Assembly: GCF_016428905.1 (NCBI RefSeq)
Contig: NZ_JAELTQ010000028.1
Span: forward strand, 1-40,679
Source: Dyella sp. ASV24
GTDB lineage: Bacteria; Pseudomonadota; Gammaproteobacteria; Xanthomonadales; Rhodanobacteraceae
DNA: 40,679 nucleotides
Direction: 5' to 3'
Shown here: positions 25,627-35,200 of the stretch, piece after piece
Numbering within the stretch: the first letter of the stretch is position 1
Layout of the letters: the number at the start of each line of letters is the position of its first letter
Made by a program: the position numbers and the translations under genes
The notes under the pieces: generated by a model
The model's database searches: none
Seen by the model: only the letters and a program-made list of their open reading frames with translations
What the model was told of the DNA's origin: nothing

Positions 25627-26235
25627 CTATTTGAAGAAGGTTGACGTGAAGATGACACCCAGCGCGTTCTGCGCGGCCTCTTCCGACAATTCCTTTGGGA
25701 TGGTTTCGTTGAAGAAACGCATGCCGTCGATCAGCGCCATGGTGGTAAAGGCCAGATCCTTGGGCGGCGCGGGCGGCTTGGTGCCACGCATCTGGTAGAA
25801 GCGCGCGATGACGTCGGCGATGTCGTCGCGCTTTTCCAGGCAGTACGCATTGAGCCGTGCGCGGAACTTTGCGTCGCGCAGCGCGAGCAAACGCGCTTCA
25901 GCCCACAGGATGAAATTCTTCTCGTCGCGGTAGACGCGCAGGTAGTACTGCGTGATCTGTTCCTCAATGGCTTCCAGCGACTGCGGAGCATCCAGGATCT
26001 CGTGCAGGTCCTGGCGCACGCATTGGTGGTCCTGGCTCAGCAGCTCAATGAACAGCTCGGCCTTGCTCTTGAAGTTCGAATAGAACGCGCCGCGCGTGTA
26101 GCCCGCCTGCGCGGTGATGTCTTCCACGCTGGCTGCTGCAAAGCCTTTCTTGGCGATGACGAGCGCCGCCGCCTCCAGCAGGCGCTGGTGGGTCTGGTCG
26201 CGGCTTTCTTCGCGGGTGAGTCGTTTGCGGGCCAT
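25627..26235 (-). CDS. TetR/AcrR-family repressor of the RND operon
   Basis: A 202-residue protein with an AcrR-type helix-turn-helix (RLLEAAALVIAKKGFAAASV, EDITAQAGYTRGAFYSNFKS) and a helical ligand domain ending TFFK. ATG 26235 (MARKRLTREES) is preferred over the frame's upstream extension. It is divergent from the RND efflux operon, and a 24-bp palindrome lies between them. Local repression of the pump, relieved by a pump substrate, is the usual arrangement. Confidence 0.93.
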   Translation of the reverse strand: MARKRLTREESRDQTHQRLLEAAALVIAKKGFAAASVEDITAQAGYTRGAFYSNFKSKAELFIELLSQDHQCVRQDLHEILDAPQSLEAIEEQITQYYLRVYRDEKNFILWAEARLLALRDAKFRARLNAYCLEKRDDIADVIARFYQMRGTKPPAPPKDLAFTTMALIDGMRFFNETIPKELSEEAAQNALGVIFTSTFFK

Positions 26236-26268
26236 GCGCCATGGTAACACCTGTGCCGAAAGTCATCA

Positions 26269-26292
26269 TCTGAATGCTTATTTGAATTCAGA
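26269..26292. promoter_or_regulatory. Operator candidate between TetR and the RND operon
   Basis: TCTGAAT (26269-26275) and ATTCAGA (26286-26292) form a perfect 7-bp inverted repeat with a 10-base AT-rich spacer, a 24-bp site like AcrR-type operators. TTGAAT overlapping the right arm could be the -35 of the efflux operon. Position and symmetry support this; binding is inferred. Confidence 0.6.
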
Positions 26293-26382
26293 TACAACTG
26301 TGTATTAGAGTTCATTGGCGTATGAAGGGTGTTCCGGCGGAGCCGGTGCACCTGAATCCCCCATCCCCATCAGGAACGGCTC

Positions 26383-27516
26383 GTGAACCTTCCCGACTTC
26401 CCCGTGCGCGGTTTCGCGCGCAGATCTGCCGTGTGGCTTGGCATGGCGGCAGCACTTGTCCTGCTCTCTGGCTGCGGCCCATCCGCCCATGACGCCGAAA
26501 CGGCGCGCCCCGTCATCGCCTTGCCCGCCCAGGCGGCGGATGGCGCCAACGTGCTGCGCTTTCCCGGCGACATCCACGCGCGCTACGAGATGCCGTTGTC
26601 CTTCCGCGTGCCCGGCCAACTGGTGTCCCGCGAGGCGCACCTGGGCGACACCGTAAAGAAAGGGCAGGTGCTTGCACGCCTCGATGACGCCGATGCCAGC
26701 AAGAACGAAGCCGCTGCACGTGCCGCCCTGGACGCCGCCGAGCACCGGCTGGTATTCGCCACCCAGCAACGCGACCGCGACGAAGCGCAGGCCAAGGAAA
26801 ACCTGATCAGCCAACTGCAGCTGGAGCAGACGCGCGACGCCTATACCTCCGCGCTGGCTAATCAGGTGCAAGCCCGCCAGCAACTCGAACTGGCGCAGAA
26901 CCAGCACCACTACACCAGCCTGATCGCCGATCGCGATGGCGCCATCACCAGCGAACAGGCGGAAGTCGGGCAAGTGCTGGCCGCGGGGCAGGCGGTGTTC
27001 GGCTTTGCCTGGTCGGGCGAGCGCGATGTGTACGTGGACGTGCCCGAAAGCCGCATTGGCGATGTCAAACAGGGTCAGTCGGCGAGCGTCGTTCTATCCC
27101 CGGCGGATGGCAAAGCGCTGACGGCACACGTACGTGATATCGCGCCGGCCGCTGATGCGGCCAGTCGCACCTACCGCGTCAAGCTGGGGCTGGACGATGT
27201 CGGGCCGCAGGTACACCTGGGCATGACGGCGGCGGTCGCGCTGCAGATCTCGGCACAGACGAACCCGTCGGTGCGCCTGCCGGCGACGGCGTTGTTCCAT
27301 CAGGGCGAGCAACCGGCCGTGTGGGTGGTGCGTCCGTCGGATATGACGCTTGAGCTTCGTCCCGTGACCGTGTTGCGCTACGGCGAGCGCGACGTGCTGG
27401 TGAGCAATGGCATCAAGGCCGGTGAGCGCGTGGTGATGCAAGGCGTGCACACGGTCACTGCCGGCGAGAAGGTTGCGCCGATCGACCCGCCGCATCCCGA
27501 GGACCGACCGCTATGA
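26383..27516 (+). CDS. RND efflux periplasmic adaptor lipoprotein (membrane fusion protein)
   Basis: A 377-residue adaptor linking the inner-membrane RND pump to the outer-membrane channel. The lipobox LLSGC puts the acylated Cys at residue 31. The biotinyl-lipoyl-like half-motifs (FRVPGQLVSREAHLGDTVKK, GQVLARLD) flank a coiled-coil hairpin rich in Ala, Glu and Gln (about residues 100-175), followed by the beta-barrel domain (DVYVDVPESRIGDVKQGQ). GTG 26383 has AGGAA 8 bases upstream. The stop overlaps the pump gene start by four bases. It resembles TriA/MexJ-type adaptors in tone, which I judge from memory only. Confidence 0.94.
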   Translation: MNLPDFPVRGFARRSAVWLGMAAALVLLSGCGPSAHDAETARPVIALPAQAADGANVLRFPGDIHARYEMPLSFRVPGQLVSREAHLGDTVKKGQVLARLDDADASKNEAAARAALDAAEHRLVFATQQRDRDEAQAKENLISQLQLEQTRDAYTSALANQVQARQQLELAQNQHHYTSLIADRDGAITSEQAEVGQVLAAGQAVFGFAWSGERDVYVDVPESRIGDVKQGQSASVVLSPADGKALTAHVRDIAPAADAASRTYRVKLGLDDVGPQVHLGMTAAVALQISAQTNPSVRLPATALFHQGEQPAVWVVRPSDMTLELRPVTVLRYGERDVLVSNGIKAGERVVMQGVHTVTAGEKVAPIDPPHPEDRPL

Positions 27517-30500
27517 CGGCGCCGACTCCCCACGAGGAAGGCCGCTTCAATCTTTCGGCCTGGGCGTTGCGGCACCAGTCGCTGGTGTTCTTCGTCATGG
27601 TGATGGTGGCGGTGTTCGGCATGCTGTCGTACAGCCGGTTGTCGCAATCGGAAGATCCACCGTTCACCTTCAAGGTGATGGTGGTGCAGACGTTCTGGCC
27701 GGGTGCGGATGCCAAGCAAGTACAGGAGCAGGTCACCGACCGCATCTCGCGCAAGCTGCAGGAAACGCCATCGATCGACTTCCTGCGCAGTTACTCGCGT
27801 CCTGGCGAATCGCTGATCTTCTTCAATATCAAGGATTCCGCCCCGGCCTCCAGCGTGCCCGACACCTGGTATCAGGTGCGCAAGAAAGTGGGTGACATCG
27901 CCACGCAATTGCCGCCGGGTGTGCAGGGGCCGTTCTTCAACGACGAGTTCGGCGACGTTTACACCAACATCTATGCGTTGGAAGGCGATGGTTTCTCGCC
28001 CGCACAACTGCACGATTACGCCGATCAGTTGCGCGCCGAGTTGTTGCGCGTGCCGGGCGTGGGCAAGGTGGATTTCCTGGGCGACCAGAATCAGCGCATC
28101 ATGATCGAGATCGCCAACGCGCGGCTGTCTCAGTTGGGCATCACGCCGCAACAGATCGCGCAGGCCATCAACGAGCAGAACGCCGTCGCGTCGGCCGGTG
28201 TCATCACCACCGGTGACGATCGTGTGTATGTGCGCCCCACCGGGCAGTTCAGCGACGTCGCCGCGCTTGAGAACACGCTGCTGCGCGTCAATGGCCAGAG
28301 CTTCCGCCTGGGTGACGTGGCCACCATCCGTCGTGGCTACGACGATCCGCCGACGCAACAGATGCGTTTCATGTCGCAGGACGTACTGGGCATTGGCATC
28401 ACCATGCAGCCCGGCGGCGATGTGATCCATCTGGGCAAGGCCTTGGACAAGGCCACGGTCGATCTGCAGAAGCGCTTGCCTGCTGGCCTCAAGCTCAACG
28501 AAGTCACCAGCATGCCGCACGCGGTATCGCATTCGGTGGATGACTTTCTTGAGTCGGTCGCGGAAGCCGTGGCCATCGTGTTGCTGGTGAGTCTGCTCAG
28601 CCTGGGCTTGCGCACGGGCATGGTAGTGGTGATCTCTATTCCGTTCGTGCTGGCGGCCACGGCGCTTTGCATGGAGCTGCTTGGCATCGGTTTGCACAAG
28701 GTGTCGTTGGGCACCTTGGTGCTGGCGTTGGGTCTGCTGGTGGATGACGCGATCATCGCGGTGGAAATGATGTCGGTGAAGTTGGAGCAGGGCTGGAGCC
28801 GCCTGCGCGCCGCCGCGTTTGCCTACACCAGTACCGCGTTCCCTATGCTCACCGGCACACTGGTGACAGTGTCCGGCTTCCTGCCCATCGCGCTGGCGAA
28901 ATCCGGTACGGGCGAATACACCCGCTCCATCTTCGAGGTGTCCGCCATCGCTTTGCTGGTGTCATGGCTAGCGGCAGTGATCGTGATTCCGTTGCTGGGC
29001 TATCACCTGTTGCCCGAGCACCACGCGCGACCGAAGCCGGGCGATGAATGGTGGGCGCGTTTCCTGCCTGTGCGCTGGCGCGATGCACGCCGCGCGAACG
29101 CGCTGACTGCTCCGGCGCACGGCGGCGATATCGACATCTATCAGACCGCGTTCTACCAGCGCTTCCGTCGCATGCTCGATGCCTGCCTGAAGCATCGCGT
29201 GCCGGTGTTGGTGGTGACGGTGGCCTTGTTTGTGGTGTCGATGGCCGGTTTCGGGTTGGTACCCAAGCAGTTCTTTCCGAGTTCGGATCGGCCGGAGTTG
29301 CTCGTCGATCTTCGTCTGCCCGAGGGGGCATCGTTCGAGGCCACGCTGGCCCAGGTCAAGCGCATGGAGAACGTACTGAAGGACCGCAAAGACGTCGCCA
29401 ACTACGTCAGCTTTGTAGGCAGCGGCGCGCCACGTTTCTATCTTCCGCTGGACCAGCAGTTGGCCCAACCCAACTTCGCGCAGTTCGTGGTAACCGCCAA
29501 AGACGTGGAAAAGCGCGAGGCGCTGGCGGGCTACCTCGACGGCGTGCTGGCGCGTGATTTCAGTGCCGTGCGTACCCGCGTCAGCCGACTGGAAAATGGT
29601 CCGCCGGTGGGCTTCCCGGTGCAGTTCCGCGTCGATGGCGACGACATTGCGACGGTGCGTGGTATCGCCGAGAAAGTCGCTGCGGTGATGCGGGCCGACT
29701 CGCGCACGCGCAACGTACAGTTCGATTGGGATGAACCGGCCGAACGCTCGGTGCGTTTCGAGATTGACCAGGCCAGGGCTCGCCAGTTGGGTGTGAGCTC
29801 GCAGGATGTGGCCAATTTCCTGGCGATGTCGCTATCGGGGACCACGGTGACCCAGTACCGCGAGCGAGACAAGCTGATCGCGGTTGACCTGCGCGCGCCC
29901 AAGAACGAGCGCGTGCATCCGGACCAGATCGAGCAGCTCGCGCTGCCCACGGCCAACGGACAGGCCATTCCGCTCGCCCAGCTCGGCCATGTCCGCTACG
30001 GGCTGGAATATGGCGTGATCTGGGAACGCGATCGCCAGCCATCGATCAATGTGCAGGCAGACACACGCAACGGCGCGCAGGGCCTGGACGTCACCAACGC
30101 CATTGACGCCAAGCTGGGTGAGTTGCGCAGCCAGTTGCCCGTGGGCTATCGCATCGAAGTGGGTGGTTCGGTGGAGCAGAACGCCAAGGCGCAAGGCTCC
30201 ATCAACGCACAGATGCCGCTGCTCGCCATTGCCGTGCTGACGTTGTTGATGATCCAGCTGCAGAGCATCGGCCGCACTTTCATGGTGGTACTCACCGCCC
30301 CACTGGGCTTGATCGGCGTGATCGTGTCGCTGCTCGTGTTTCGCCAGCCGTTCGGCTTCGTCGCGATGCTGGGCACCATCGCCATGTTCGGCATCATCAT
30401 GCGTAATTCGGTGATCCTGGTGGACCAGATCGAGCAGGACATCCGCGATGGCCACTCGCGCTGGGAGGCTATTGTGGGAGCCACCGTGCGCCGCTTCCGG

Positions 30501-30698
30501 CCCATCACGCTCACGGCCGCTGCTGCCGTGCTCGCCCTGATTCCGCTATTGCGTAGCAACTTCTTCGGTCCGATGGCTACGTCGCTGATGGGCGGCATTA
30601 CCGTAGCGACCGTACTCACTTTGTTCTATCTGCCGGCGTTGTATGCCGTGTGGTACCGCGTGCGTGCTGACGAAACGCCGAAGGAGATCGCCCCATGA
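27513..30698 (+). CDS. RND-family inner-membrane efflux pump
   Basis: A 1061-residue HAE-type RND transporter, the proton-driven inner-membrane component. It starts FNLSAWALRHQSLVFFVMVM, as in TriC-like pumps. TM4 carries the proton-relay pair Asp411-Asp412 (LGLLVDDAIIAVEMM). The second half repeats the fold (RTFMVVLTAPLGLIGVIVSL, then FGIIMRNSVILVDQIEQDI). The conserved NDEFGDVYTNIYALEGDGFS segment is typical of this subfamily rather than of AcrB. ATGA overlaps on both sides (27513-27516 with the adaptor, 30695-30698 with the outer-membrane factor) make the three genes one translationally coupled operon. Substrates, probably biocides or drugs, are inferred. Confidence 0.95.
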   Translation: MTAPTPHEEGRFNLSAWALRHQSLVFFVMVMVAVFGMLSYSRLSQSEDPPFTFKVMVVQTFWPGADAKQVQEQVTDRISRKLQETPSIDFLRSYSRPGESLIFFNIKDSAPASSVPDTWYQVRKKVGDIATQLPPGVQGPFFNDEFGDVYTNIYALEGDGFSPAQLHDYADQLRAELLRVPGVGKVDFLGDQNQRIMIEIANARLSQLGITPQQIAQAINEQNAVASAGVITTGDDRVYVRPTGQFSDVAALENTLLRVNGQSFRLGDVATIRRGYDDPPTQQMRFMSQDVLGIGITMQPGGDVIHLGKALDKATVDLQKRLPAGLKLNEVTSMPHAVSHSVDDFLESVAEAVAIVLLVSLLSLGLRTGMVVVISIPFVLAATALCMELLGIGLHKVSLGTLVLALGLLVDDAIIAVEMMSVKLEQGWSRLRAAAFAYTSTAFPMLTGTLVTVSGFLPIALAKSGTGEYTRSIFEVSAIALLVSWLAAVIVIPLLGYHLLPEHHARPKPGDEWWARFLPVRWRDARRANALTAPAHGGDIDIYQTAFYQRFRRMLDACLKHRVPVLVVTVALFVVSMAGFGLVPKQFFPSSDRPELLVDLRLPEGASFEATLAQVKRMENVLKDRKDVANYVSFVGSGAPRFYLPLDQQLAQPNFAQFVVTAKDVEKREALAGYLDGVLARDFSAVRTRVSRLENGPPVGFPVQFRVDGDDIATVRGIAEKVAAVMRADSRTRNVQFDWDEPAERSVRFEIDQARARQLGVSSQDVANFLAMSLSGTTVTQYRERDKLIAVDLRAPKNERVHPDQIEQLALPTANGQAIPLAQLGHVRYGLEYGVIWERDRQPSINVQADTRNGAQGLDVTNAIDAKLGELRSQLPVGYRIEVGGSVEQNAKAQGSINAQMPLLAIAVLTLLMIQLQSIGRTFMVVLTAPLGLIGVIVSLLVFRQPFGFVAMLGTIAMFGIIMRNSVILVDQIEQDIRDGHSRWEAIVGATVRRFRPITLTAAAAVLALIPLLRSNFFGPMATSLMGGITVATVLTLFYLPALYAVWYRVRADETPKEIAP

Positions 30699-32182
30699 TG
30701 CGCTCTGTTCCTCTACGCATGGTGACGCTTGGTGTGACCATCGCATTGGCCGGCTGTTCGTTTGCACCGCCAGCGCGGCCGCCAAAGGCACCGGAACCGG
30801 CCAGCTACACCGCCACACCGACACCCCCCACCAGTGCGGAAGCCGGGGGCGTGGCGCAAAAGTTCAGCCTGGGTACGCGTGCGGTGCCCGAATGGTGGAA
30901 GGCTTACGGTTCGAGCGAACTGGATGCATTGGTCGATGAAGGCCTGCAGCACAGTCCTTCATTGGACGCCGCGCGTCACACACTGGAATCGGTACGACAG
31001 CAATATCGCGCCCAAGTGGGTGAGGCGCTGTGGCCTTCGCTCGACGCTGCCACCCAGGTGGGTCGCCAGCGTGCGCTGGGCTTGCCCAATTTTGGCCGAC
31101 CTACCAACGTCTACGACGTCTACGCGGGGCAGTTGCAGCTGAGCTACGACTTCGATCTGTTCGGTGTTTCCCGCAACGAAGTGAAGCAGGCTGCCGCGCA
31201 GGTGGATGCGCAGTCCTATCAGTTCGATGCCGCCAAGCGGGCACTGGCCGCGAATATCGTGATCACCGCCGTGCGCGCGTCGGCATTGGCGGAGCAGGTG
31301 AGTGCTACCGAACGTCTCTCTGCGCTTGCGCGCGAACAGATGGAACTCGCAGGGAAGGCGCACAAACTCGGGGCGGTAGCGCAGGAAGACGTACTCGCCT
31401 CACAACGCAGCGCAGCCTCCATCGACGCCAGCCTGCCTGGTCTGCGCGCTCAGGCCCTGCACGAACGCCATGCACTCGCCGTACTGCTGGGGCGCACGCC
31501 GGATCAGGCACCCGCGCCGTTGTCACTGGCCAGCCTGACCTTGCCCGCCGATGTGCCGGTGCTCGTACCCTCTGAACTGCTGAGCCAGCGCCCGGACGTG
31601 TTGGCGGCAGAAGCGGCGGTACGCGCGGCGTCTGCACAGGTCGGTGTCGCCACCGGCAACATGTTTCCGCACTTCTCACTAACGGCGTCGCTGGGTACGG
31701 GCGCGTTCGACAGCGCGAAGCTGTTTACCGGTGCGGGCACGATCTGGGGAGCCACGGCGGGAATCACTCAACCGATCTTCCACGGCGGCGCCCTGCGGGC
31801 GCAGCGCAAGGCGGCCGTTGCGAGCTACGAGGCGTCCATTTCGCAGTATCGGCAAACCGTGCTCGGTGCGTTCCAGAACGTGGCCGACACGCTCACCGCA
31901 CTCGATCAGGATGCGCTGGCGCTGCGCGCAGCGCAGAGCGGTGAAGTCTCCGCGCGTCAGTCGTTCGACGATGCGCAACGACGCTATCGGCTGGGTTCGG
32001 TGTCCTATCCAGCGACGCTTGCCAGCGAATCGGGTTGGCAGAATGCTCGGGTGCAGGCTATCCAGGCTACGGCAACGCGCCTGATCGATACGGCCGCGCT
32101 GTATCAAGCGATGGGCACGCCGAACGATGAAACGGCTGACGTACAGCGTGACGCTGCGCGATCGTCGGGTGCGCAGCCTTGA
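30695..32182 (+). CDS. RND efflux outer-membrane factor lipoprotein (NodT/OprM family)
   Basis: A 495-residue TolC-like channel with lipobox ALAGC (Cys21). Two tandem outer-membrane-efflux repeats are visible: residues about 65-265 (PEWWKAYGSSELDALVDEGL, QLQLSYDFDLFGVSRNE) and about 280-480 (ELLSQRPDVLAAEAAVRAAS, ATAGITQPIFHGGALRAQRK). This is the last gene of the coupled efflux operon. It converges with the autotransporter gene 60 bases away. Confidence 0.95.
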   Translation: MMRSVPLRMVTLGVTIALAGCSFAPPARPPKAPEPASYTATPTPPTSAEAGGVAQKFSLGTRAVPEWWKAYGSSELDALVDEGLQHSPSLDAARHTLESVRQQYRAQVGEALWPSLDAATQVGRQRALGLPNFGRPTNVYDVYAGQLQLSYDFDLFGVSRNEVKQAAAQVDAQSYQFDAAKRALAANIVITAVRASALAEQVSATERLSALAREQMELAGKAHKLGAVAQEDVLASQRSAASIDASLPGLRAQALHERHALAVLLGRTPDQAPAPLSLASLTLPADVPVLVPSELLSQRPDVLAAEAAVRAASAQVGVATGNMFPHFSLTASLGTGAFDSAKLFTGAGTIWGATAGITQPIFHGGALRAQRKAAVASYEASISQYRQTVLGAFQNVADTLTALDQDALALRAAQSGEVSARQSFDDAQRRYRLGSVSYPATLASESGWQNARVQAIQATATRLIDTAALYQAMGTPNDETADVQRDAARSSGAQP

Positions 32183-32195
32183 GTGGAAGTAGAGG

Positions 32196-32221
32196 GGGCC
32201 AGTCGCTCACGCGACCGGCCC
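32196..32221. terminator. Hairpin between convergent efflux operon and autotransporter
   Basis: GGGCCAGTCGC (32196-32206) and GCGACCGGCCC (32211-32221) pair over 11 positions with one A/C mismatch and a TCAC loop. It lies in the 60-base gap between the two stop codons. Neither side has a clear T-run, so termination efficiency is uncertain. Confidence 0.5.
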
Positions 32222-32242
32222 GCTCAGGTCTTGCATCTGGAC

Positions 32243-35200
32243 TCAGAACATCCAGGTCAGGCTCATGCGTGCGGATTGGTCTGTCGCCTGGTGGCCGAAC
32301 TGGCCGCCGTAGGTGGCGTCGACCGTCACGCTGGGCGTGACCTGGAAGCTGATGCCGCCGCTGATCGCCGCTGCGTTCTTGGCCACTGGCACACCCGACA
32401 CGGAGAACACGTTACCGCCGGCCGCGAAGCGTTCATTGGCCACAGGCGTCACGTCGCCGGATGCATGCTGCCAGCCGGCGCTTACGTTGGCGCGCAAGCC
32501 GCCGCGATCATCGAGCTGGAAACTGCCGCGCACACCGAGTGTGCTCACGGTGACGGCGCTGTCGTCGCTGGCGACATCCAGCGCAGCCACGTTCCCGTTC
32601 TCGTGGACCGCATCAGTGCTGACGCGGTCGTAGGCGATGTTGGCAAACGGCGCAATGGTGGAGCGGCCCAGTGCGAACTCGTAGCTCGCATCGGCAAACA
32701 CCTGCGTAGTGTTGGCGTTATAGCGACTGTCCGCATGGCCGTTGACGTTGCCGAACGCCAATGTGCGGGAGGTGTTGACCTTCTGCCAGCCGTACACCGC
32801 GCCACCTTGCAGGCGGACGGCGCCCAGCATCGTGTCGCCGTACAGGCCCGCATAGGTGTCCAGGTGATGCGCGGAGGTATCGGGCGTTGCGCTGCGCGCG
32901 GTCCCCTGGCCAGAGCCCAGCACGGCACCTAGACGACTGTTGCCCATGACGCCGAGATCCGCACCGACCACGACACCGCTACCGTTGCTGTTCAGCGCGG
33001 TCGCATTGCCATCGCTATCGTGCGAACCCCAGTGGCCCCACGCCGACGTCCAGGCCGTGACGCCAGCATCGTTGCTCGCCGTCTGACTGGTCGCCTGGTT
33101 GGACACGCCCAGCAAATGAGCGCCAATCGCGTCGCGCACGTAGCGGTCGTTTTCAAGGATGGCCGTGCGTGTGCTCGCGTGGATGTCGCCCTGCAATTGC
33201 TCGAAAGCCTTCGCCGCCGTAGCGTTGTCCAGCGTGACGACCGCGTCATAGACGGGTTGGCCCGCGCCCAGCGATTCCGTGGCCGAGGCAACTCCCTTGG
33301 CGTTGGATGTTCCCGCGACGGAAGGGAAGCTGACGTTGTTGCGCACCAGGGTAAGGCCAACCTCGTTCTGCCCGTATTGCAGTGTGGGATTGACGAAGGC
33401 GAAGTTCGAGGACACGGTGGTGAACTGCCCCGTGATCGAACCGGTCGCCGTCAACAGCTCGTAGTTGCTATTGGCCTTCCAGTCCGAGGACGGCAGGATG
33501 AGCAGGGCACTACCGCCTAGCGACACGGCACCGTTGACGACCAGGCGACTGCCGGTGCCATCCGCAGCGGTGTCCACCTGGAACTGTCCGGTGCTGGTCT
33601 GGGTAAAGTTGCCATTGATGGTCAGCGTACCGATGGAGCCACCAGGGCGGACGATGCCGTTGTTCACGACGTTACCGTTGATCGTGCCGTGTCCGCGCAG
33701 CGTGCCCTGGTTACCTACATTGACCGCACCACCCAGCGAAGCTCCCGGCGTTGCTGCGTCACCCACTTCCAGCGTGCCAGCAGTGATCGACGTCACGCCT
33801 GTGAAGCTGTTCTGACCATTGAGCACCAGCATGCCGCTGCCGGACTTGGTGAAGTTGCCCGCACCGGAAAGCATGCCCGCGTAGATGCCGTCGCTTGCCT
33901 GATCGAACTCGAGGTTGCCGTTGTCGACGATGTTGCCTTGCAGACTGACAGTATTGCCCTTCAGCGTGCCTGCGTTGATCACCGTGCCGCCGGTGTAGGT
34001 GTTCGCGCCGGTAAGGCTTTCCGCGCCGCCCTGCAAAACCAGCCCGCCACTACCGCCGATCACACCGCCGAAGCTGCCGTTGGCCTGCGTCAGTGTGAGC
34101 GACTGCTGGCCGAGGCTGACATTACCGTTACCGTTGAGCGAGACGATGGACGCGCCGCTGGTGGTGCCGGAGATGTCGAAGCTGGCGTTGCCCGCCACGT
34201 TGACGCTCGACGACGGCGCGATGCTGCCATTGCCGGAGAGTGCTAGCGTGCCGGTGCTGATCGTGGTTGCTCCCGTATAGGCATTGGCGCCGCTCAGCGT
34301 GAGCGTGCCGCTGCCGGCCTGCGTCAGCGCACCAGCACCCGAGATCACGCGGGCGACGTTCACCGCGTTGCTACGGTTGAACACCAGCGAACCGTTGTTG
34401 GTGACATCGCCTGCGATCGCGCCGGTGGTGCCGCCGTTGCCGATCTGCAGCGTGCTGCCGCTGCCGATCGTGGTGGTGCCGGCATAGGTGTTGGTGCCGG
34501 TGAGGATCTCGGTGCCGCCCGCAAGGTTGAGCCCGCCTGCGCCGCCAATGACGCCGCTGAAGCTGCCCTTGGCCCCGGTCAGCGTGAGCGATTGTTGGCC
34601 CAGATTGACGTCGCCGCTGCCGTCCAGCGAAACGATGGATGCGCCGTTTGTCGTGCCGGAGATATCGAGCAGTGCGCTGCCCGTGACATTGATGTCCGAC
34701 GAACTTGCCAGGCTGCCATGGCCCGAGAGCGCCAGCGTGCCGCCCGTGATCGAGGTGACGCCGCTGTAGGTGTTCACGCCAGTGAGCACTTGCGAGCCGT
34801 TCTGCATGATCAGGCCGCCAGTGCCGCCGATCACGCCGCCGAAGCTGCCGTTGCTTTGGGTAAGCGTGAGCGACCGTTGGCCCAGGTTGACGTTGCCATT
34901 CCCATCAAGGGACACGATGGACGCGCCATTCGTGGTGCTCGAGATGTCGAACGTTGCGTTGGCGGCAACGTTCACGTCCGAAGAGTGCGCGATGCTGCCA
35001 GTCCCCGACAACGCCAGGGTGCCACCGTTGATCGCAGTGATGCCGGTGTAGGTATTGGTTCCGCTGAGCGTTTCGGTGCCGTCCGTGAGTGTCAGGCCAC
35101 CCGTGCCGCCGATCACACCGGCGAAGTTGCCGTTGCCTTGGGTGAGGGTCAGTGAGCGCTGGCCAAGCTGGACATTGCCGCTACCGCCCAGCGAGACGAT

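Noticed and set aside
27378-28697. 439-residue minus-strand frame antisense to the adaptor and pump genes
   Set aside because: Composition is His/Arg/Gln-rich as expected from the antisense of GC-rich codons; the plus-strand genes have clear family motifs.
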